From NCBI RefSeq assembly GCF_014196845.1, contig NZ_JACIEM010000001.1, positions 248,001 to 312,000 on the forward strand: DNA of 64,000 nucleotides, given 5' to 3'. Each line of letters begins with the position of its first letter. Within the stretch, counting starts at the first letter, position 1. The translations under genes and the position numbers were made by a program. Source of the DNA: Aurantimonas endophytica (lineage in GTDB: Bacteria > Pseudomonadota > Alphaproteobacteria > Rhizobiales > Rhizobiaceae). Below are positions 43,264 through 51,684 of this stretch, piece by piece. The notes beneath the pieces were generated by a model that saw only the letters and a program-made list of their open reading frames with translations, was not told where the DNA came from and did not search any database.

Positions 43264-43580
43264 GTACTAGCCTCTCCCGCGAGACCCCCGGGTCCATCGT
43301 CGTCGCTGCTCTATTCGCGAACCCGGCACTGTAGAAGCCGTCGTGGGCGCGGCCGTCTTGATTTCCGCGTCGCGGGCTGCCATCGGGCGAGCGGCCAACA
43401 CCCAAGCGGTGGTCGAATATCGATCGACGGAGAGCTACGATCGTTCCGACCACAATCTTCATGACGACACCTTCAATTTGCCTATCCGTCAGAGGTCCGT
43501 TAGTCGCAGTCTGACCTGATTGCGGCTACTTGAGGATATCCGTGTTGGAGGATTCAGCGGGATCCATAAAACTCTCATCG
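43264..43580. other. Interval without recognised gene
   Basis: A minus-strand frame (71 residues, starting MKIVVGTIVALRRSIF at 43462) is open but unrecognised and has no clear ribosome binding site. Nothing else is seen. Confidence 0.3.
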
Positions 43581-43604
43581 AAAACCCCGACCGCGACAGG
43601 GGTT
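43581..43604 (-). terminator. Intrinsic terminator of the cold-shock gene
   Basis: On the minus strand AACCCC pairs with GGGGTT around a 10-nt loop, followed by a short T run (GGGGTTTT). It lies 26 bp after the csp stop, in the right orientation and spacing for an intrinsic terminator. Confidence 0.6.
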
Positions 43605-43629
43605 CACTCACTACGTTTGCCGAGCGCGC

Positions 43630-43839
43630 TCAGATAGCTTGCAAATTGACAGCCTTGTCGCCCTTGCCCCGGGTGTCGGGCTCGGTGTCGAACGATACCT
43701 TCTGGTTCTCGCTTAGGGTGGACATGCCCGATCGCTCCACAGCGGAGACATGTACGAACACGTCCTTCCCACCATCATCGGGTGTGATGAAGCCGAAGCC
43801 CTTGTCGGCATTGAAGAATTTTACGGTACCAGTTGCCAT
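43630..43839 (-). CDS. Cold-shock protein (CSD family)
   Basis: A 69-residue single cold-shock domain. RNP1 is KGFGFITP and RNP2 is VFVHVSAVE. The N terminus is [14 protein letters not shown]. Length and motif order are typical of CspA-type RNA chaperones. Monocistronic, with an intrinsic terminator immediately downstream and a long untranslated leader region upstream (to about 43960) that may be temperature-responsive as in other csp genes. Confidence 0.93.
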   Translation of the reverse strand: MATGTVKFFNADKGFGFITPDDGGKDVFVHVSAVERSGMSTLSENQKVSFDTEPDTRGKGDKAVNLQAI

Positions 43840-43965
43840 AGAACCTGTCTTGAAGAGACCATGGGCGAAATTGCCAAGGCGACCATGGGCCGCCCGCGGC
43901 TTAATGGCAAACTGGCAATGATTGGCAGTCTAAAACCTGAAGCAGGTCGCTCGTACAGCAAAAGA

Positions 43966-44150
43966 CCGTCGACTTGCCGCCGGCACTGACGATCTTCGCC
44001 ATCGTGGCCTTCGGCGTTCAGTTTGGACAGCTCGGCGTGCTGTTCGCAACGCCCATGACGGTGGTCGTGTTCGTGCTCGTCAATAAGCTCTGGGTCCGCG
44101 ATGCGCTGCGAGAGGATACGGACGTTCCGGGTGAGGAGGAGAGTTCCTGA
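43966..44150 (+). pseudogene. AI-2E-family transporter C-terminal remnant
   Basis: The frame reads TVDLPPALTIFAIVAFGVQF, GQLGVLFATPMTVVVFVLVN and KLWVRDALREDTDVPGEEES before the stop at 44148-44150. This is the C-terminal end of the AI-2E/PerM-like permease family. Upstream homology is lost at about 43960, where the csp leader region begins. Confidence 0.65.
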
Positions 44151-44461
44151 AATCGCTCTGTTGGCGAGCACCATCGTCTGATGATCAGGAGGGACTTCCG
44201 CCTTCTGAAGACCCAAAGGGTCGATCCGCGTATCGACTGGCCTCCGGAGCCGCTGAGCCCATCACGACTGCAAGATGCAGTTCCCGGGGAGGTATGACGG
44301 GTTCCCCGGGGACGGCAACATGAGGTCTGTCCACTTTGAAAGAGACTGGATGTTGATCAATGGCAGGAAGACGGACGCGACTGGGTGTTCGAGACAAGAA
44401 GGCGCGTGGTCGCGCTTCGGCATGGTAACGTGCTAACCCGCATCACGTTAAGTAGAGGCTT

Positions 44462-45571
44462 TTGCAGGCAGTGAGTGTGAGCCACGATTTCCAGTCGGAC
44501 ATCGATCTGATTCAGAGCATCCCAGCCGTTCCGTCGATACTCGACACGATGTGCCAACTCACCGGCATGGGCTTCGGCGTCGTCGCCAGGGTGACGTCGG
44601 AGCGTTGGATTGCCTGTTCGACCCGGGATGAGATCGGCTTCGGCCTCAAACCAAGGGATGAGCTCGAGGTCGACACGACGATTTGTCATGAGATCCGCCA
44701 GAGGCCCGAGGCGGTCGTCATAGAGCACGTTGCCGAGGACGAGACCTACTGTCTGCATCCGACACCCGCGAAGTACGGCTTCCAGAGCTACATCTCTTTC
44801 CCCCTCATCCTGCCCGACGGATCGTTCTTCGGCACGCTCTGCGCGATCGACCCCCAGCCGCGGCGCCTGAAGACGCCCGAGATCATCGGAACGTTCAAGC
44901 TTTTTGCGGAGCTCATCGCGAGCCACATCGACTCTGCCCTCAAGCTCTCGACCATGCAGCGCATTCTGGAGGAACAGCGGACCTGGCAGCGCACGCAGCG
45001 TGTTCTCCAACGCGAGCTCACGCACCGCATGAAAAACACGCTGGCCATGGTACAGGCTGTCGTCACCCAAAGCCTGCGGAATGCTTCGTCCCTCGACGAC
45101 GCGGCGCATCGTGCGACCGAACGCATCCAAGCCCTTGGCCGTGCCCAGGACATGCTGACCGATACCAACTGGGAAACGGCCGATATCTTGGCGATTGTCG
45201 CCGCGGCGATCGCCCCTCACCGCGACAGGGGAGGCCGCTTCACGATCGACGGCCCCTCGGTGCATTTGACAGCCCAGCAGGCGATGGGTCTCGCGCTGGC
45301 GATCCATGAGCTGGCGACGAACGCCGCCAAATACGGTGCCCTCTCTAACGAAGGCGGGCATGTCGACATCGAATGGACGTCCGAAGACGATTTTCGTTTT
45401 GTGTGGACCGAAAGTGGCGGACCGGCCGTGGTCGCGCCCGTGCAGCAGGGGTTCGGGTCCCGATTGACCCAGCGAGTGGTGCCAGCCTACTTCGGTGGGA
45501 CGGCGTCCCTCGAGTACCATTCGGACGGGGTCCGCTACGTCATGCACGGGAAGCTGAAGGGCGGCGAGTGA
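44462..45571 (+). CDS. GAF-domain HWE histidine kinase
   Basis: A 369-residue cytoplasmic kinase. A GAF domain covers about residues 22-160 (IPAVPSILDTMCQLTGMGFG, LHPTPAKYGFQSYISFPLIL, FFGTLCAIDPQPR). The HWE phosphoacceptor helix is RELTHRMKNTLAMVQAVVTQ with His188, and the catalytic domain has IHELATNAAKYGALSNEGGH. This architecture resembles small-molecule or phytochrome-like sensing kinases of the HWE family. A lone receiver protein is encoded 50 bp downstream, and the two may form a phosphorelay. The start could be TTG 44462 or the GTG at 44471 or 44477. Confidence 0.9.
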   Translation: MQAVSVSHDFQSDIDLIQSIPAVPSILDTMCQLTGMGFGVVARVTSERWIACSTRDEIGFGLKPRDELEVDTTICHEIRQRPEAVVIEHVAEDETYCLHPTPAKYGFQSYISFPLILPDGSFFGTLCAIDPQPRRLKTPEIIGTFKLFAELIASHIDSALKLSTMQRILEEQRTWQRTQRVLQRELTHRMKNTLAMVQAVVTQSLRNASSLDDAAHRATERIQALGRAQDMLTDTNWETADILAIVAAAIAPHRDRGGRFTIDGPSVHLTAQQAMGLALAIHELATNAAKYGALSNEGGHVDIEWTSEDDFRFVWTESGGPAVVAPVQQGFGSRLTQRVVPAYFGGTASLEYHSDGVRYVMHGKLKGGE

Positions 45572-45621
45572 AAAAACTCCGTTGCCCGTGAACCCTTCGC
45601 TCCCAGGCGACTTAGGTGCTC

Positions 45622-46098
45622 ATGGCCCAATCCTCTGAACCACCGCTGTTCGCCGTCCTTGTCGTGGATGACGAGCCTCTCCTTCTCATGGATGCGATGG
45701 ACCTGATCGAGGACGCGGGCTTCATTGCATTCGGTGCCGCGAACGCCGACGCGGCCATCCGGATACTGGAGCGCCAGCCCGATATCCGCGTCCTCTTCAC
45801 CGACGTGGACATGCCGGGCGCCATGGACGGACTGGAGCTCGCCCACGCCGTCCGTCACCACTGGCCTTCCGTGGCGATCATCGTGACGTCGGGCCATGTC
45901 CGTCCGGCGCAGGGGGAACTGCCCGCTGACGGCATCTTCTTCCCCAAGCCGTATCCGCCCAAAGGTATGATCGCCGCCCTCCGCGATATCCCAGCCGATG
46001 TCTTGACCTGCGGCATCGCGGCCCCGCCTTCGCATCCGGAGCTGCGGGATGAAAAGCCGACGTCGGCCTCGAAGCGAACGACGCCCCCCTCTGGTTAG
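45622..46098 (+). CDS. Single-domain response regulator
   Basis: A 158-residue receiver. The acidic pocket is VDDEP (Asp16, Asp17), the phosphoacceptor is Asp61 in FTDVDMPG, the signalling Ser/Thr is in IIVTSGHV, and the conserved Lys is in FFPKPYPP. A short C-terminal tail of about 30 residues has no output domain. It follows the GAF-HWE kinase by 50 bp and is probably its partner. An alternative GTG start lies at 45616. Confidence 0.9.
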   Translation: MAQSSEPPLFAVLVVDDEPLLLMDAMDLIEDAGFIAFGAANADAAIRILERQPDIRVLFTDVDMPGAMDGLELAHAVRHHWPSVAIIVTSGHVRPAQGELPADGIFFPKPYPPKGMIAALRDIPADVLTCGIAAPPSHPELRDEKPTSASKRTTPPSG

Positions 46099-46146
46099 TG
46101 CGAGGGAAACAATAGAGACGCAGTCCGCTTGTCGCCTGCCTCTCCT

Positions 46147-47832
46147 TTAGCCGGCGGCCGGCCCGAAGACCTTCTGGCAATAAGCGCCGAGCGCTTCGAG
46201 CTGATCAGCCAGACCCCGGAACGCAATGTGCCCATCGGGACGGATGAGGACCAGAGCGGGCGACGACCCGATTCCGTAAGCGGCATGGGCCTCCCCATCG
46301 AGGTCTGAGAGGGCGAGCGGAGCCGCCGCTTCGGCGACTGCCGCACCAAGGACCAGCCTCGGGCGCACCAGATCCCATCCCCGGACCTCATCGACAGCCT
46401 GCCGGAGATCGGCGAGCGCATCGCGCTGGCGCCCGTCGAAGGCCAGGAGCGCCCAGCCGAAGGTCCGGCCGTCCGGATTGTAGATGTGCTGGAAGAGCGT
46501 CGTCGAAGTGCCGTCGGCCGCGATCACCGGGGCGTCGGGCGCGCGGTCGCCGGGCTTGAGAGCGTCGCGGTGCAAGAGCCTTTGCAGCGTGCCGAAACCG
46601 TCCTTGTTCAGCGGGCTCGTGGGGTAGGCGACAGTGAGCTGCTGGAGATCATCCGTACCCTGAAGGAGGGAGCCGATGTCGGGTCTGACGGCCGCGGCGA
46701 TAGTCACCGCCGCGTCCTTGAGTCGGCCGCGGTAGACGCTGTTCTGGAACCCCTGCACCTGCTGCTTGTCGAGGCGCTGGTGCTCGCCGCCGCGCTCTGT
46801 GTCGTAGGAATCGAGGAGCACGGGCTCGGCCCGGCCCTGAAGGACTGTGGCAAGCCGCCAGGCGAGACCGACCGCATCGTGCAGCCCCGCGTTCATGCCC
46901 TGTCCGCCCGCCGGCAGGGTCATGTGTCCGGCGTCCCCGACCAGGAAAACACGATCCTTTCGGTAGTGCGGCGAGACACCGTGCTGGAAGCGGCTATGCG
47001 TCAGCCAGATCGGATCGGTGAGCGTCAGGGTCTCGTCCTCGGTCACCTCGCGGGCGATCGCCTGCATCTCCTCCAGCGTCGGGTCGCGGTCCGGAATGCC
47101 GGTGTCGTCGGCGAGGAAGAACAAACGGTGGTAGCCGCCCCAGACGGGCAGGACGCCGCAGAAGCCACGCGGATAGTAGAAGAACCAGAGGTGGTCGTGG
47201 TCGGTCGAGCGCCGCCATGACAGCTTGGCGTCGAGCTGGCGGTTCATGCAGTTCGGTAGTTTCTCCGGTTCGAAGTCGAGGCCGAGCTCACGCCGCACGA
47301 ACCCTGCGCCGCCGTCTGCCCCAACGAGGTAGCGGCATCGCAGGGGCTCGGGGTCGCCGGAGGCATTCCCGTCCCCGTCGACGGACACGACATCCACGCT
47401 CACGCCTTCGTCGTCCTGTTGAAAGCTGACGACCTTGCGCCCGCGCTCCAGCCGACCGCCGTTGGCCTCTATCTGCTCGCCCAACGTCGTCTCGATCACG
47501 TCTTGACCGCTGTAGAGGACGGGTCCAAAGGGGCTCGCGACTTCTGCGATGGCAATCGGGTCGACCGGCCGCCCGTTCAGGAAGGTGTTCACCTTCGTGA
47601 TCGCGTAGGCCTTCTCCGCGATGGCATCGCGGATGCCGATGCTGGCGAGCAGCTCTTGCGGGCGGGCCCATAAGTTGTTGGCGCGGGAATACGGCTTCGG
47701 CTCGGTCCGGCTCTCGAAGATCCGGAAGTCGACGCCGTGGTGGGCGAGCGCGCAGGCTGCGGTGAGGCCGATCGGGCCGCCACCCATAATGATGACGTCT
47801 GTGTCGAAGTTGCTGGGCTGGGAAGCGGGCAT
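46147..47832 (-). CDS. FAD-dependent aromatic monooxygenase (PheA/TfdB/UbiH type)
   Basis: A 561-residue flavoprotein monooxygenase. It has the dinucleotide-binding VIIMGGGPIGLTAACALAHHG, the DG motif VGADGGAGFVRR, and the GD motif VFLVGDAGHMTLPAGGQGMN. A C-terminal thioredoxin-like domain (about 410-560, ending with SPALVLIRPDGHIAFRG) is typical of phenol or polyketide hydroxylases. The ATG at 47832 follows AAAGGA at the right distance. It lies 69 bp after the MarR gene on the same strand, so the MarR protein is the likely regulator in a two-gene unit. Confidence 0.9.
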   Translation of the reverse strand: MPASQPSNFDTDVIIMGGGPIGLTAACALAHHGVDFRIFESRTEPKPYSRANNLWARPQELLASIGIRDAIAEKAYAITKVNTFLNGRPVDPIAIAEVASPFGPVLYSGQDVIETTLGEQIEANGGRLERGRKVVSFQQDDEGVSVDVVSVDGDGNASGDPEPLRCRYLVGADGGAGFVRRELGLDFEPEKLPNCMNRQLDAKLSWRRSTDHDHLWFFYYPRGFCGVLPVWGGYHRLFFLADDTGIPDRDPTLEEMQAIAREVTEDETLTLTDPIWLTHSRFQHGVSPHYRKDRVFLVGDAGHMTLPAGGQGMNAGLHDAVGLAWRLATVLQGRAEPVLLDSYDTERGGEHQRLDKQQVQGFQNSVYRGRLKDAAVTIAAAVRPDIGSLLQGTDDLQQLTVAYPTSPLNKDGFGTLQRLLHRDALKPGDRAPDAPVIAADGTSTTLFQHIYNPDGRTFGWALLAFDGRQRDALADLRQAVDEVRGWDLVRPRLVLGAAVAEAAAPLALSDLDGEAHAAYGIGSSPALVLIRPDGHIAFRGLADQLEALGAYCQKVFGPAAG

Positions 47833-47901
47833 GACGGATCCTTTGGCCACGGTCGTCGCGGCTGTGAGTTCGACGGGGAGAATGCTGCGGGGAGATTGGG
47901 T

Positions 47902-48342
47902 CTACGGGAGCGCGTCGTTCATCTCGCGCAGGACCGCGATGGCCACAGACAGACGCTCGGCGCCGATCTTGGCGAGAAGGTCACGGTCGAGTGGCGCAAC
48001 GGCTTGCTCCGCGGCCGCCAGCGCCTCTCGGCCCGACTCTGTCAGAACGACGAGCTTGGCACGCTGGTGGTGAGGATTAGGTTCGAGACGGACGAGCCCC
48101 TGCTTTGCCAGGAGATCGACGACACGCTGCACGGCCTGACGGGACAGGCCCATATTGCGGGCGATATGGGCGACAGGCAGGGGCATTGGTGCATAACCGA
48201 GCGCAGCCAGGACCTGCCACCAAGCCGTGCTAAGGCCGATGGGGCGGACGAGCGCATTGCCCGTCTCGACAAGACGACCGTTCGCTTCAAAGACAGCGAT
48301 GGCGAGTTGTCGAACCAGAGTGGTGTTATCGTCCGCGAGCAT
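47902..48342 (-). CDS. MarR-family regulator
   Basis: A 146-residue MarR regulator: GLSTAWWQVLAALGYAPMPL, PVAHIARNMGLSRQAVQRVV, DLLAKQGLVRLEPNPHHQRA, KLVVLTESGREALAAAEQAV. It precedes the FAD monooxygenase gene on the same strand by 69 bp and is expected to repress it until an aromatic ligand binds. Upstream, TTGACA..TGTCTAA at 48361-48379 is an imperfect dyad near the start and may be part of its operator. Confidence 0.9.
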   Translation of the reverse strand: MLADDNTTLVRQLAIAVFEANGRLVETGNALVRPIGLSTAWWQVLAALGYAPMPLPVAHIARNMGLSRQAVQRVVDLLAKQGLVRLEPNPHHQRAKLVVLTESGREALAAAEQAVAPLDRDLLAKIGAERLSVAIAVLREMNDALP

Positions 48343-48431
48343 CGACAGCCTATCGTCACTTTGACAAGAGACTGTCTAATTAACTGATGGACTGTTGGTT
48401 CCGCTTCGTCGACGAGACGGCGATCCTGCGG

Positions 48432-49021
48432 GGCCGGCGAACGTGCGCATGCTGGTCGACTGCCTTGCCTTCGGCTCGCCGGATGCCGGCTGCTCCTCTC
48501 ACTCCTTCCGGAGTTCATCCACGTCCGCGGACTCAAGAGGATTGCTACGCTGGTACAGCTCGTGAGGAACGAGGCGCAGGACGAGAGAGCCGCCTGGGAG
48601 ATGGTTCTCGGGCGCCTGCTTGATGTGCTGCTCATAGAGGCGCTGCGCGCGGCGGCGGACAACGCCGCCCCGCCGAGACTTCTCCGCGGGCTGGCTGATG
48701 CCCGGCTAGGGAGCGCCATGCGCTGCATCCGCGGCGACCCACGCCATGGCTGGACGGTGGAGCGATTGGCCAATGAGGCGTCGATGTCGCGATCGGTGTT
48801 CTTCAACAGGTTTCGCAGGGAGGTCGGCGTCGCGCCGCTGGAATACCTGCTGTCCTGGAGCATGGCTCTCGCGCGAAAAATGCGAGCGCGGGGAAGGTGT
48901 TAAGGCGAACGCCGAGACAGTGGGCTACGGATCCGCAAGCACCTTCAGCGTCGCGTTCACCCGCTTTGTGAGTGTCCCACCGATACAGTTCGCACGCCAA
49001 GGCGGGTTCAAGATAGGCTAG
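48432..49021 (+). pseudogene. AraC-family regulator, 5'-truncated and frameshifted
   Basis: The cupin part starts abruptly near 48432 with PANVRMLVDCLAFGSPDAG, shifts frame to LLLSLLPEFIHVRGLKRIAT, and continues through LARLLDVLLIEALRAAADNA to the helix-turn-helix (GWTVERLANEASMSRSVFFN, RFRREVGVAPLEYLL). A second shift near 48890 then gives VGYGSASTFSVAFTRFVSVP. The N-terminal about 60 residues of the AraC cupin family are absent. All later parts are recognisable, so the gene decayed recently. Confidence 0.75.
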
Positions 49022-49307
49022 GCCCGCGAACTATGTCCGCCCTTGAGGCGCTAGGAAGTGGTTCTACGCGTAGAAGGGTAGTCAGCCGTCCGTCCGCAGA
49101 CGGCAGTTCTGACCGGAACCCACCTTGGTATCGATTGGGCTGCCCACACCACACAATCTGAAGGGACGCGTTAGTTCACAGTGTTCTCCTCAACGCCAAC
49201 CGGTGCCGGAGGCGCTCATTGGTCGCAGGGCTGCGCCGGAACGGCACCCGCCACACCCCGTTCGACGACCCGAGCACTCGATCCGCGGGTGAGACGGGAG
49301 CCAGTGA

Positions 49308-50417
49308 ATGGAGAACGCCATCCCAGCCGCAATCGGGACGGAGCCCGGTGAGTGGAGGGACCCTACAGGTCCATTGCCCAGAGAGGCTCGTCCGCGGAGG
49401 ACGCGATCGGTATCGGCCGCCGGACGTCGACTTGCCGGACAGGTCGTCGTCATAACGGGCGCGAGCTCGGGTATCGGGTTGCTGGCGGCCAGGCAGGCGG
49501 CGGCGGAGGGAGCGTCGGTCGTCCTCGTGTCCAGGGACGCTGCTGTGCTCGCTCGGATTGCTGCCGAGATCGAGAGCGACGGCGGACGGGCACTGGCGGT
49601 CACGGCTGACGTTTCCGTGGAGAGCGACGTCGAGGCCGTGGTGACGGCCTCGGTCGCGCGCTTTGGTCGGATCGACACGTGGGTGAATAATGCCGGGATC
49701 GCCGCCTATAGCACGCTCGTCGACCTGCCGATCGAGGTTCACCGCCGCCTGTTCGAGACCAACTACTGGGGCGTCGTGTATGGCTCGCTCGCGGCCGTCC
49801 GGCACTTCCGGAGCCGCCCCGGGGGCGGCCGGCTCATCAATATCGGATCCGTGAACTCTGATGTTGCGATCCCCTTCCTGAGCGCCTACTCCGCGACGAA
49901 GCACGCGGTAAAGGGTTTCAACGACGCGCTCCGGCGCGAGCTGCTCACCTCCGACCGGGACGTGTCGGTGACGCTGATCAAGCCTTCGGGCATCGCGACG
50001 TCCTTTCCCAAGCACGCGAGGAATTTCCTCGACGCCGAGCCGCGGGTCGCGCCGCCGCTCTATGCGCCGGAGATCGTCGCGGACGCCATCGTCCACGCTG
50101 CCGCGCACGGCTCCCGCGAGATCGTCGTCGGCGCCGTCGGACCGGCGCTTTCGATACCGCAGGCGTTGTTCCCGAGGCTGGTTGATCGGGTGCTGGCGAT
50201 CACGGTGCCGCAGCTCTCGAAGTCCAGCCATCCGCGCACGCTCACCGATAACCTGGAGTCGCCGTCAGGCGGTGCGGAAACCCACTATCGGTATTTTCCG
50301 GGCTTGCCCGTAAGCCCTTACACGGCCGCCCAGAAGCGTCCCGTGATGGCTGCCACCATTGCGCTGGCGGTCGGAGCGGCGGCGTGGGGGATCGCTGCGG
50401 CTCGCAGTCGGCGCTAA
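49308..50417 (+). CDS. Membrane-anchored SDR oxidoreductase
   Basis: A 369-residue SDR. After an N-terminal lead of about 42 residues it has VVVITGASSGIGLLAARQAA, ADVSVESDVEAVV, NNAGIAAYST, the Ser in INIGSVNSDV and YSATKHAVKGFNDALRREL with Tyr and Lys. The substrate-binding half runs to about residue 290. The last 30 residues contain a hydrophobic helix (MAATIALAVGAAAWGIAAA) followed by a basic tail, suggesting a membrane anchor. It stands alone on the plus strand. Confidence 0.88.
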   Translation: MENAIPAAIGTEPGEWRDPTGPLPREARPRRTRSVSAAGRRLAGQVVVITGASSGIGLLAARQAAAEGASVVLVSRDAAVLARIAAEIESDGGRALAVTADVSVESDVEAVVTASVARFGRIDTWVNNAGIAAYSTLVDLPIEVHRRLFETNYWGVVYGSLAAVRHFRSRPGGGRLINIGSVNSDVAIPFLSAYSATKHAVKGFNDALRRELLTSDRDVSVTLIKPSGIATSFPKHARNFLDAEPRVAPPLYAPEIVADAIVHAAAHGSREIVVGAVGPALSIPQALFPRLVDRVLAITVPQLSKSSHPRTLTDNLESPSGGAETHYRYFPGLPVSPYTAAQKRPVMAATIALAVGAAAWGIAAARSRR

Positions 50418-50585
50418 TGCTCGGGCGTCCGGAGGGCGCAGCCGGCGAAGCATGTCGTGCCGGAGACGGCCATTCACGGCTGCTGCGCCCGTCCTCGATT
50501 GATTGTTCGCTGTCGGCCTCGTCGGTACGGTTCTGGCGAGCGGATTGATCCCCGACAAGGCTGCCTGAGAGCGGCCGGAGTCTTA

Positions 50586-50903
50586 TCAGCGGAGGTCCGG
50601 CGCGCTCCAGCCAGTAGCCTCGTCGACCCAAACCTTCGTGCTCCGCTTGTCGTAGATACAGAGCATATTGCCTTTGGCCCCGTTGAGAGCCTTCTGAGGA
50701 AAAACGCCGGTGACCAGCGTTGCCACCTTGTTCAACGTGTCGTCGAAGAGCACCAGCTCGGACACGTGCACGTGCTTCAGGCCGCTGGCCGTAGCGCATT
50801 TCTCGGCGACCGCCAAGTTGAGACTTGCCCAGGCATCGTCGGACGACGCGTGCGCGGCAGTTGCCGCCAGCAGGAGTGGAAGGGCGATTAGGAGTAGGCG
50901 CAT
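50586..50903 (-). CDS. Small secreted hypothetical protein
   Basis: A 105-residue protein with a clear signal peptide (MRLLLIALPLLLAATAAHAS, cleavage after AHA). The mature part contains AEKCATASGLKHVHVSELVL, VATLVTGVFPQKALNGAKGN and MLCIYDKRSTKVWVDEA, with two Cys that could form a disulfide. No family is recognised. The ATG at 50903 begins the signal peptide; longer open frame upstream is discarded. Confidence 0.7.
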   Translation of the reverse strand: MRLLLIALPLLLAATAAHASSDDAWASLNLAVAEKCATASGLKHVHVSELVLFDDTLNKVATLVTGVFPQKALNGAKGNMLCIYDKRSTKVWVDEATGWSAPDLR

Positions 50904-51091
50904 CAATGAGTTCCCTGGCGGCGGTCGGCGCAGCCCTAGCGTCGGCCGCGAATTGTACAGGCGTCGTCTGGGCAAACAGCTTGTCAGTCGTATGGCGGAG
51001 CTGAGGCGATAGAAGCCCTCGCGACTGGCGGACTTTCGGCGCTTCCAATCCTCGTTCCCGTTGCTACCTCCTTGGGGCAAGGAGAGGTGGC

Positions 51092-51484
51092 ATGACGGTC
51101 AGGACAGGTGGTTGCAACTGCGGCGCGGTCCGCCTCGAGATACGCGGCGAGCCGATCCGCGTCGGCCTTTGCCATTGCACGGTCTGTCGCAAGGAGACAG
51201 GAGGTCCCTATCTCGCCTTCGTCGTCTTCCCGGAGGCGGCTGTCACTGCCCATGGCGAGACCCGGAGCTGGGCCGACGACTTCGTACGACGCCACTTTTG
51301 CCCGACCTGCGGCTCGAGGCTCTTCAGCGTCGAGGGCAACGGCGAGGTCGAGGTGCGCCTCGGGTGCCTTGATGCCGCGCCGACGGATCTGGCGCCGACC
51401 TACGAGAACTGGGTCGTCCATCGGGAGAGTTGGCTTCCGGAGCTGCCGGGAGCCGGACAAAACGAGCGGGATCGAAACGCCTGA
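51092..51484 (+). CDS. GFA-family (glutathione-dependent formaldehyde-activating-like) zinc protein
   Basis: A 130-residue CENP-V/GFA protein. The zinc-binding Cys are GGCNCGAVRLE, CHCTVCRKETGG and the pair in FCPTCGSRLF, the complete family set. These proteins bind zinc and small thiols; a formaldehyde-glutathione role is known only for some. It is alone on the plus strand, with AGGAGA before the ATG. Confidence 0.9.
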   Translation: MTVRTGGCNCGAVRLEIRGEPIRVGLCHCTVCRKETGGPYLAFVVFPEAAVTAHGETRSWADDFVRRHFCPTCGSRLFSVEGNGEVEVRLGCLDAAPTDLAPTYENWVVHRESWLPELPGAGQNERDRNA

Positions 51485-51684
51485 TGGAGATCTCGCACTC
51501 AATCCCGAGCGCGCGCGATGTTGCCCTGTCTTCGCCGGGGTCGGCGAACAAATTGCTCCCGAGAGCCGGAATTCCGTCCCCCCGATGCCGTACGTGGAAG
51601 AGCCGAACTGGCAGCCCGCAGTCTAGGCCATTTCTATGTAGCCAAATCGAAACCCTCCGCTCTCACCTGTCGAAGCGGGTCAGA

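Noticed and set aside
44357-45547. Minus-strand open frame of 396 codons opposite the GAF-HWE kinase
   Set aside because: The plus strand carries the full kinase motifs; the antisense translation has none.
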